In this document: positions 1 to 5,411 of the stretch, one piece after another
How the letters are laid out: each line of letters opens with the position of its first letter
Numbering within the stretch: position 1 is the first letter of the stretch
Assembly: GCA_017622055.1 (NCBI GenBank)
Contig: JAGARY010000400.1
Span: forward strand, 1-6,154
Direction: 5' to 3'
Length of the DNA stretch: 6,154 nt
Origin: Treponema sp.
GTDB lineage: Bacteria > Spirochaetota > Spirochaetia > Treponematales > Treponemataceae
Notes under the pieces: generated by a model
The model's input: the letters and a program-made list of their open reading frames with translations, nothing else
The model's database searches: none
What the model was told of the DNA's origin: nothing
Program-made: the position numbers and the translations under genes

Positions 1-1225
1 TTGTATAATTTGATTCACTATTATAAATATTTTTTACATTCAATTTTTCTTCAAATTCGGAAATTGATTTGTCTAAATCCTGTTTTTGCTCCGCAGATAA
101 ACCTGCAATCATCAATCTTCCAAGATTTGAAAGCAAACCAAGAACGTAATAATCTTCTGCATCAAAATTAGAATGTTCTTTATCTTTTATGAAATTCTTA
201 TAAAGATTGAATGAAGAAAAAGCAACTTGTTCAGAACCTTGCAATAGTTTTTTATATTCTTGATTATCTACTAGTTCAATTCTTGGAGAATTTGGTGTAA
301 ATAATAACTTTAATTCTGTTTCAGAAACTTTTTCTAACACTTCCGATAGTTTAATTCCGCTACCCTTTTCTTTTAATACATAAGAAAGGAGCAAGAAAGT
401 TAAAACCGCATCTTTTTGAAAAATCTTTAATAATTCATTTTTGTTACAACCATTATTCAAAATGTTTTGTAACGACTCATAGTTTTCTTTTAATACAGGG
501 AACGCTGAGATTTTTTTTGCAAATTCTTTGTAAATTTCGTTTAATCCATCATGAATAGAAGAATCGCATGGCAAGAAAATTCTTGTAATAGTTTCTGTAT
601 TTGTTCCAATTACTTGATAATTTTCTCTTGAAAGCCCAATTTTTTCCAACATCAAAACCATAATGATAATACCAAGTCCCGCTCCTTCTGATTGGTCCAT
701 AACGGTATTCATTACTTCTTCAATTGACTGATATTGTTTTACACCTTCTAATTTTTCTTGAATACGTTTTCGTTCAGTTTTTGTTAATCTTGCATTATTG
801 CGAATTTCAATTCTAACTGAAGAATCGTTTCTAATTTGAAGAAGGAATTTAATGTATAATCCAGCTTGTTTTTGAAGTTCCAAATAATGATTAATATTTG
901 AAAGTGTGTCTACTTTAAATGTGGTCATTCCTTTTGCGTATTGTGTATCGTCGTTTATGTCTAAACATTTTTCTTTAAAATAAACACGCTTTGTATTTGC
1001 TTTTTTTGCGTTTGTTAAAAGTTCACTTAAACAGAATGACAAATATTGATGCATATGATTTTGATGACATGTTGTTAAGAAGTCGCGAAGTACACTTTGA
1101 ATATACATTTCCATACTTTTTGGAAGTGTATATGTAGTCACTTCGATGGGAACTTGGTATTCCAGAGCCTTCTTAATTTTCCTTTCGTCAATCTCTTTTA
1201 GAGTATCAAAATCGACATTCACCAT
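1..1225 (-). CDS. GHKL-type ATPase / HDOD-like domain protein (C-terminus beyond window)
   Basis: The frame is open without interruption from an ATG at 1225 to the left edge: 408 complete residues, C-terminus missing. Residues about 55-220 look like a GHKL (histidine-kinase-type) ATP-binding fold. The N box is SELLTNAKKAN (E68, N72) and the glycine box is SEGAGLGI (179-186). The G1 position, normally DxGxG, reads IRNNARLT (141-148), so nucleotide binding may be altered. No H-box or dimerisation domain precedes it, so this is not a classical sensor kinase. Residues about 240-408 resemble an HDOD domain: FPVLKENY, then KIFQKDAVLTFLLL, then YYVLGLLSNLGRLMIAGL. In the last of these the usual His-Asp is Ser-Asn, as in non-catalytic HDOD scaffolds. 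Both domain calls are inferred from motifs. The role is probably signalling, with the partner unknown. ATG 1225 was chosen because it lies directly downstream of a strong -10 box. There is no Shine-Dalgarno sequence at a normal distance. Transcription diverges from the 1344 gene. Confidence 0.8.
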   Translation of the reverse strand, partial: MVNVDFDTLKEIDERKIKKALEYQVPIEVTTYTLPKSMEMYIQSVLRDFLTTCHQNHMHQYLSFCLSELLTNAKKANTKRVYFKEKCLDINDDTQYAKGMTTFKVDTLSNINHYLELQKQAGLYIKFLLQIRNDSSVRIEIRNNARLTKTERKRIQEKLEGVKQYQSIEEVMNTVMDQSEGAGLGIIIMVLMLEKIGLSRENYQVIGTNTETITRIFLPCDSSIHDGLNEIYKEFAKKISAFPVLKENYESLQNILNNGCNKNELLKIFQKDAVLTFLLLSYVLKEKGSGIKLSEVLEKVSETELKLLFTPNSPRIELVDNQEYKKLLQGSEQVAFSSFNLYKNFIKDKEHSNFDAEDYYVLGLLSNLGRLMIAGLSAEQKQDLDKSISEFEEKLNVKNIYNSESNYT

Positions 1226-1231
1226 TGATTC

Positions 1232-1260
1232 ATTATACACCCCCCCCCACTGATTGTAAA
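1232..1260 (-). promoter_or_regulatory. Sigma70-type promoter with poly-G spacer, leftward
   Basis: On the minus strand the -35 box is TTTACA (1260-1255, five of six consensus bases) and the -10 box is a perfect TATAAT (1237-1232). The spacer is 17 bp, the optimal length, and contains nine consecutive G. Six bases (GAATCA) separate the -10 box from the ATG at 1225, so the predicted transcription start falls on or beside the A of the start codon and the mRNA would be leaderless. Gain or loss of a G would move the boxes to 18 or 16 bp apart and change promoter strength. The boxes are read directly; activity and phase variation are inferred. Confidence 0.75.
1240..1248 (-). repeat. Homopolymeric G9 tract in promoter spacer
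   Basis: Nine C on the plus strand, hence nine G on the transcribed-gene strand. It is the only long G/C homopolymer in the window and stands out in an A+T-rich background. Such tracts change length by slipped-strand mispairing. In Treponema pallidum, poly-G tracts upstream of some tpr genes are length-variable and affect transcription. Here the tract sits between -35 and -10, the position where length matters most. Confidence 0.9.
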
Positions 1261-1285
1261 ATGTTTTTTTTATTTTTTTCTGGAC

Positions 1286-1314
1286 TTAAAATAACTACGT
1301 TTTTAGAGTATAAT
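1286..1314 (+). promoter_or_regulatory. Rightward promoter for the 135-aa gene and uvrB
   Basis: A perfect -10 box TATAAT lies at 1309-1314. At 17 bp spacing the -35 position reads TTAAAA (1286-1291), four of six consensus bases. The T/A-rich stretch just upstream (1264-1280) could act as an UP-like element. The predicted start near 1321 leaves a 5' leader of about 23 nt containing the AAGGAG ribosome-binding site (1333-1338). The -10 call is strong and the -35 call is weak. The -35 boxes of this promoter and the leftward poly-G promoter are only about 25 bp apart. Confidence 0.6.
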
Positions 1315-1343
1315 AATTTATATCACTTTTTGAAGGAGTTTTT

Positions 1344-1751
1344 ATGTCTGATTTAGTGAATGTAAACAATGCAAAAAATACAATTAGAATTCTTTTACCT
1401 TTGATTGATGAAGCAGAAAGAAAATTTAAAAGTGCACGCAACTGGGGATTTTTAGACATTTTTGGTGGCGGTTTGATTGTAGATTTGTTCAAACACGGGA
1501 AATTAAATTCTGCTAGCAACACAATGAATGAAATATCATCTCATTTGCAAACACTTCAAAATCAATTAAATGGACTTACAATTCCAACAGATTATCGTAT
1601 GCAGTTTGGGTTTTCTTCTTTTGGAGATTTTTTATTTGACGGTGCCATTTTTGACATTTATATGCAATCAAAAATTATGAGCAGTTTGGACCAAATTCGT
1701 AGTTTAAGAACTAAACTTTTGCAATTGCAAGAAATGCTTGGACGAATGTAA
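1344..1751 (+). CDS. Conserved-looking hypothetical helical protein, 135 aa, upstream of uvrB
   Basis: I do not recognise a named family. The start is well supported: AAGGAG (1333-1338) lies five bases before the ATG and the TATAAT box is 29 bp upstream of it. The protein has no signal peptide or clear membrane segment and looks mainly alpha-helical. A helix (about 8-30) leads into a distinctive ARNWGFLDIFGGG stretch (31-43), then a helix (about 55-77), then a second glycine/aromatic stretch (88-105) and a final helix (about 107-132). The two halves align without gaps at an offset of 57 residues (36-75 against 93-132, 11 of 40 identical), sharing F-x-D-x4-G-x-I-x-D-x5-K, so it looks like an internal duplication. 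It ends 29 bp before uvrB on the same strand, with no obvious terminator between, so it is probably co-transcribed. A role in repair is not shown by the sequence. Confidence 0.85.
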   Translation: MSDLVNVNNAKNTIRILLPLIDEAERKFKSARNWGFLDIFGGGLIVDLFKHGKLNSASNTMNEISSHLQTLQNQLNGLTIPTDYRMQFGFSSFGDFLFDGAIFDIYMQSKIMSSLDQIRSLRTKLLQLQEMLGRM

Positions 1752-1780
1752 TTTATGTAATTTAAGGAACTGTTTGATTT

Positions 1781-3778
1781 ATGAGAGAATTTAAAGTTGT
1801 TAGCGAATTTGAACCTAGTGGAGACCAGCAACAAGCCATAGATAAACTTTCAGAAGGCTTTTTGCGTGGAGATAAATTTCAAACATTAAAAGGTGTAACT
1901 GGTTCTGGAAAAACTTTTACAATGGCAAAAATTATTGAAAAAGTTCAGCGACCAACTTTAATCATTTCTCACAATAAAACACTTTCGGCTCAACTTTACC
2001 GAGAATTCAAAACTTTTTTTCCAAACAACGCCGTTGAATATTTTGTTTCTTATTACGATTATTATCAACCAGAAGCTTACGTTGCAGCCCGTGACCTTTA
2101 TATTGAAAAAGATTGCGACATTAACAAAGAAATTGACCAATTAAGACTTGCCGCAACTTACAGTTTAATGGAACGCCGTGATGTAATTGTAGTTGCAACA
2201 GTTTCTTGTATTTATGGTCTTGGAATGCCAGATTTATACAAAGAAATGCGTGTTCATGTGGAAATTGGTCAAACTTTAGATACAAAATCTTTTGCAGATA
2301 AATTGATTTCACTTCAATACACAAGAAACGACAATGTTTTGGACAGAGGAAACTTTAGAATTGTTGGTGATGTAATTGAAGTTTTTCCTCCTTACATGGA
2401 AACTGACGAAGCTTACAGAATTGAACTAGATTGGGACGAAGTTGTAAGAATTAGAAGATTTCATGTATTAAACAGAGATACAACTGGCGAAATTGACGAA
2501 ACAGTTTTCTATCCTGCAAAACACTTTGTTGTTCCTCACGACCAATTGCTTGTGGCAACAGATAGAATTCAAAAAGAAATGGAAGAACGAGTTGCAGAAT
2601 TTCAAAAAATGGGAAAAATCATTGAAGCAGAAAGATTAAAAACTCGTACAACTTATGATATTGAAATGCTAAAAGAAATGGGCACTTGTACTGGAATTGA
2701 AAATTATTCAGGTCCAATTTCTGGAAGAAAATCTGGAGAACCACCGGCAACACTTTTGCATTATTTTCCAGATGATTTTTTATGTTTGATTGATGAAGCC
2801 CATGTTTCTGTTCCACAAATTGGGGCAATGTACGAAGGAGACAGAAGCCGAAAACAAAACTTAATTGACTTTGGATTCCGTTTGCCATCTGCTTTTGATA
2901 ACCGTCCGTTAAAAAAAGCAGAATTTGATGCAAAAATGAATCAAATAATTTATGTAACTGCAACTCCACGTCCACAAGAAATTGAACAAAGTACACAAGT
3001 TGTGGAACAGTTGATTCGTCCAACAGGACTTTTGGACCCAATTGTAGAAGTTAGACCTAGTGAAGGTCAAATGGAAGACATTTACAAAGAAGTAAAACTT
3101 AGAATTGAAAAAAAAGAACGCTGTTTACTTTTGACTCTTACAAAAAAAATGGCAGAAGATTTAACAGACTATTTAACAGAATTAAACTTAAAAGTAAGAT
3201 ACATTCACTCTGAAATTGACACTTTTGAACGGGTTGAAATTTTAAAACAACTTAGAACTGGTGAAATTGATATTCTTATTGGAATTAACCTTTTGCGGGA
3301 AGGAATTGACCTTCCAGAAGTAAGTTTTATTGCAATTCTTGATGCAGACAAAATTGGATTTTTACGTTCGGCAACTTCTCTCATTCAGATTATTGGGCGT
3401 GCAGCTCGTAACGAAAATGGTATGGTTGTTATGTACGCCGACCACATGAGTGCAGCAATGGAAGAATCTATAAACGAAACTAAACACCGTCGCGAAATTC
3501 AGCAAAAATATAACCAAGAACACGGAATTACTCCAAAAACAATTAAAAAAGCGGTTGAAGATATTCTTGTTCACGAAAAAGCAGATGCTGAAGACGGAGC
3601 TTCTATGAATCTTGAAGTTTTGAAAAACGGTGTTAATTTATTTAATGCTTCTGACAGAAAAAAACTTATTAAAGCTCTTCAAAAAGAAATGACAGAATGT
3701 GCCGACCGCATGGAGTATGAACAAGCGGCTCTTTATCGTGATCAAATTAACGAAATTATTGAAAAATACGGAAAATAA
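1781..3778 (+). CDS. uvrB: UvrABC excinuclease subunit B
   Basis: UvrB takes damaged DNA from UvrA, opens and verifies the lesion with its helicase-like ATPase, and recruits UvrC for dual incision in nucleotide excision repair; it acts in the cytoplasm. The 665 residues are full length for the family (E. coli about 673). Walker A is GVTGSGKT (38-45). The strand-separating beta-hairpin keeps its aromatic residues (YYDYYQPEAY, 91-100, and Y107). Walker B is DEAH (338-341), motif III TATPRP (393-398), motif V GINLLREGIDLPEVSF (501-516) and motif VI QIIGRAARN (536-544). The C-terminal UVR motif that contacts UvrC spans about 626-661. Nothing catalytic is missing; motif III has R where many homologues have G. 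AAGGA at 1764-1768 lies 12 bases before the ATG, slightly far. It follows the 135-aa gene by 29 bp, probably as an operon. I saw no SOS box upstream. uvrA and uvrC are not in this window. Confidence 0.98.
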   Translation: MREFKVVSEFEPSGDQQQAIDKLSEGFLRGDKFQTLKGVTGSGKTFTMAKIIEKVQRPTLIISHNKTLSAQLYREFKTFFPNNAVEYFVSYYDYYQPEAYVAARDLYIEKDCDINKEIDQLRLAATYSLMERRDVIVVATVSCIYGLGMPDLYKEMRVHVEIGQTLDTKSFADKLISLQYTRNDNVLDRGNFRIVGDVIEVFPPYMETDEAYRIELDWDEVVRIRRFHVLNRDTTGEIDETVFYPAKHFVVPHDQLLVATDRIQKEMEERVAEFQKMGKIIEAERLKTRTTYDIEMLKEMGTCTGIENYSGPISGRKSGEPPATLLHYFPDDFLCLIDEAHVSVPQIGAMYEGDRSRKQNLIDFGFRLPSAFDNRPLKKAEFDAKMNQIIYVTATPRPQEIEQSTQVVEQLIRPTGLLDPIVEVRPSEGQMEDIYKEVKLRIEKKERCLLLTLTKKMAEDLTDYLTELNLKVRYIHSEIDTFERVEILKQLRTGEIDILIGINLLREGIDLPEVSFIAILDADKIGFLRSATSLIQIIGRAARNENGMVVMYADHMSAAMEESINETKHRREIQQKYNQEHGITPKTIKKAVEDILVHEKADAEDGASMNLEVLKNGVNLFNASDRKKLIKALQKEMTECADRMEYEQAALYRDQINEIIEKYGK

Positions 3779-3787
3779 AGGGAAGAT

Positions 3788-3942
3788 TTGCGGCAAGGAT
3801 GGGAGCACCTGCGCAGCAGTCCATCCTGCAAGTTTTGAACAAAGTGAAAAACTTGTTAGCAAGCGTTCAGCTTGCGACAGGAGGATGAGCGGTAGCGAAG
3901 TGCGGACAGCCTGATTTTTGCAAAGCAAAAAGCTGCCCGCAA
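3788..3942. repeat. Structured intergenic element with inverted ends, G+C-rich
   Basis: This 155-bp block fills nearly all the space between the convergent uvrB and HD-GYP genes. By direct count it is 80/155 G+C (about 52%), clearly richer than its neighbours. Its ends, TTGCGGCA (3788-3795) and TGCCCGCAA (3934-3942), are inverted repeats differing by one inserted base. Inside are consecutive hairpins: AGGATGG/CCATCCT (3796-3802, 3821-3827) enclosing the palindrome CTGCGCAG (3809-3816); CAAGTTTT/AAAACTTG (3829-3836, 3848-3855); GCAAGC/GCTTGC (3859-3864, 3870-3875); and TTTTTGC/GCAAAAA (3915-3921, 3925-3931). It has no convincing gene. It may be a dispersed REP/MITE-like repeat or a structured RNA. 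Multi-copy status cannot be seen from a single window. Confidence 0.6.
3901..3941. terminator. Compound hairpin, possible bidirectional terminator
   Basis: A 16-bp interrupted stem. TGCGG (3901-3905) pairs with CCGCA (3937-3941), with one A/C mismatch inside. CAGC (3907-3910) pairs with GCTG (3932-3935). TTTTTGC (3915-3921) pairs with GCAAAAA (3925-3931) around an AAA loop, and CTGA (3911-3914) is bulged. It lies between the stops of two convergent genes, where a shared terminator would be expected. Neither strand has a clean run of T directly after the stem, so it is not a textbook Rho-independent terminator. Confidence 0.35.
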
Positions 3943-3953
3943 TAACACCATTA

Positions 3954-5411
3954 TTATACTATTGCGTCAAGACAATCTACAACGGCAATGTCGTAGAGTT
4001 CTGGTTGTTCACGCAATTTTTGGATTGCAGATTCTTTGTCTAATGCTCCACGGTAATTACGTCTACTTGAAAGAGAAACATAACTTTCGGCAACATGAAT
4101 TAAGCGGGCAATTTGAGGAATCTCGTCGCCTTTGAGTCCTTTTGGATAGCCTGTTCCGTCCATGTTTTCGTGATGTTTCATAGCAGCATCTTCAAAAATG
4201 TTCCAGTATTTTTTTGGAACAAATTCAAGGTGTTTTTCTGCTAATTCAACGTGTCTTTTCATTTCTTCTTTTTGGTCGTCTGTTAATGTTGTGGCATTGA
4301 TTAGTTCTGGATCAAGAGCAAGGAAACCAGCGTCGTAAATCATTGCGGCACAGAAATTTAACATAGACATACCTTGAGGAAGTCCTAATTGCATTGAAAG
4401 TTTATAAACTAATTCGCTTACATTTTTAGAGTTATTTTTGCGGTTTGTTACAGAGTCGATTTGAGTTCCAATTTCTTCGCATTTTACTGCAAGTTGTTTT
4501 AATTCTTCTTCGTCTTCTTCTGTAATTTCTACGTCAGGCAAACCAACAGCAGATGTCCACGTTGAAGAACCTGCAAGACGTAATGTTGGATTTTGTCCGT
4601 ATAAGTCTGTAACGCCACCAAGCATAATTCTGCTTGTTTGACTTTGATTTGCAGCCAGCATTTTGAATGCTTGAACATATTGTTCTTGTTGGATTTGTTG
4701 TTGTTTGAAACCTTTTTTTACAGCGTAAACAATTACTGCAACAATAATCAAAATTAATATAGCAATTCCAATAATTGAAACTGCAATTACAGTTGTTGAT
4801 TTTTTTGTTTGTTCTGCAGATTCAGAGAATGCGTCACCCATATCTTTTAAACCAGTTTCCAAGGCTTCTTTAAATTCTGCCTGACTTTGTTTTGTAGATT
4901 CAGCCTGTTCTTTCATTGCTGCAGCTTGTTCTTTCATTGCGGCAGCCTGAGCGTCCATTGAACTTTGTTGTGCTTCAAAGCGTTCTTGTTCAACTTTTCT
5001 TTGCTCAGCAATTTCTGCTTTTTCCTCTGCAATTCGTTTATTTTCAACTTCTGCTTGGATCTGTCTAACTAGTTTTTTAATTTTTGTATTTTCTACATTT
5101 GGATATTTTTCCAAATTCATTTGAATTTCAATAAAAGCCATTTCATCATAGTTTTTTTGAAGTTCTTGCAATTTTTGAGCATAAACAGTTTGTGCAAAAT
5201 ACAAAACGTTAGCTTTTGAATCTTCATCTTTTGCTACGGTGAGGGCTTGATTTACATATTTGTAAGCTTCGTCTGTATTTCCGTTTTCATAAGCTTCGTT
5301 TGCTTTATCAAGAAAGCGTGTTGACAAATCTGTTGTTGCTGCAAACACACTTGATGAAAAAAGAACAAAAATTAGGGCTAATACAAGTTTGTTGATTTTA
5401 TTTAATCGCAT
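3954..5411 (-). CDS. Membrane-anchored protein with degenerate HD-GYP domain
   Basis: Active HD-GYP proteins hydrolyse cyclic di-GMP. Here 485 residues give a signal peptide (1-24, cleavage likely after SVFA), a TPR-like helical region (about 27-95), a K/E/Q-rich coiled coil (about 105-205) with a duplicated AAAMKEQ heptad, a membrane segment (about 206-230) flanked by KK pairs, and a cytoplasmic part whose HD-GYP domain spans about 330-485. HHENMDGTGYP (413-423) and H387 are conserved. However, the HD dyad is Tyr-Asp (Y359-D360), the usual following Lys is F363, the later metal-binding Asp is E441 and the N-terminal ligand His is not evident. Catalysis is therefore doubtful and a sensing or scaffold role is likelier. 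An in-frame ATG at 5453 would spoil the signal peptide; ATG 5411 has GGAG six bases upstream. It overlaps the end of the upstream gene by 14 bp, implying coupled translation. Confidence 0.85.
   Translation of the reverse strand: MRLNKINKLVLALIFVLFSSSVFAATTDLSTRFLDKANEAYENGNTDEAYKYVNQALTVAKDEDSKANVLYFAQTVYAQKLQELQKNYDEMAFIEIQMNLEKYPNVENTKIKKLVRQIQAEVENKRIAEEKAEIAEQRKVEQERFEAQQSSMDAQAAAMKEQAAAMKEQAESTKQSQAEFKEALETGLKDMGDAFSESAEQTKKSTTVIAVSIIGIAILILIIVAVIVYAVKKGFKQQQIQQEQYVQAFKMLAANQSQTSRIMLGGVTDLYGQNPTLRLAGSSTWTSAVGLPDVEITEEDEEELKQLAVKCEEIGTQIDSVTNRKNNSKNVSELVYKLSMQLGLPQGMSMLNFCAAMIYDAGFLALDPELINATTLTDDQKEEMKRHVELAEKHLEFVPKKYWNIFEDAAMKHHENMDGTGYPKGLKGDEIPQIARLIHVAESYVSLSSRRNYRGALDKESAIQKLREQPELYDIAVVDCLDAIV
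4906..4947 (-). repeat. Tandem 21-bp duplication inside the coiled coil
   Basis: Two adjacent 21-bp units (4906-4926 and 4927-4947) differ at two positions and encode AAAMKEQ twice (residues 156-162 and 163-169). Seven residues is exactly one coiled-coil heptad, so unit gain or loss would lengthen or shorten the periplasmic coiled coil without changing frame or register. Confidence 0.8.

Noticed and set aside
511..518. Eight-base T run (A8 on the coding strand) inside the GHKL/HDOD gene, as a possible slippage site
   Set aside because: The frame stays open across it and A/T runs of this length are expected in such A+T-rich sequence; unlike the G9 tract it is not unusual here.
1295..1522. A 75-residue minus-strand frame opposite the 135-aa gene
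   Set aside because: It lies antisense to a gene with a good promoter and ribosome-binding site and resembles no protein I recognise.
1752..1790. Possible SOS/LexA operator upstream of uvrB (GAACTGTT, CTGTTTGA)
   Set aside because: Neither the GAAC-N4-GTTC nor the CTGT-N8-ACAG pattern is completed, so I see no operator.
2619..3041. A 140-residue minus-strand reading frame inside uvrB
   Set aside because: Long antisense frames are common opposite biased A+T-rich genes; its composition is F/L/Q-rich with no domain, and it lacks a ribosome-binding site.
3878..3890. AGGAGG followed by ATGAG inside the intergenic element, looking like a ribosome-binding site with a start codon
   Set aside because: There is no spacing between the purine run and the ATG, and no meaningful open frame follows.
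3699..3914. A 71-residue plus-strand reading frame overlapping the end of uvrB and the structured element
   Set aside because: Its first part is uvrB in another frame and its remainder is the hairpin element; there is no ribosome-binding site and no recognisable domain.
3638..3928. A 96-residue minus-strand reading frame antisense to the uvrB end
   Set aside because: It is antisense to strongly supported uvrB codons and crosses the repeat element, with no start signal.
3779..3953. CRISPR array or tRNA gene in the intergenic region
   Set aside because: There are no regularly spaced direct repeats, and the hairpins do not form a tRNA cloverleaf or show tRNA arm sequences.
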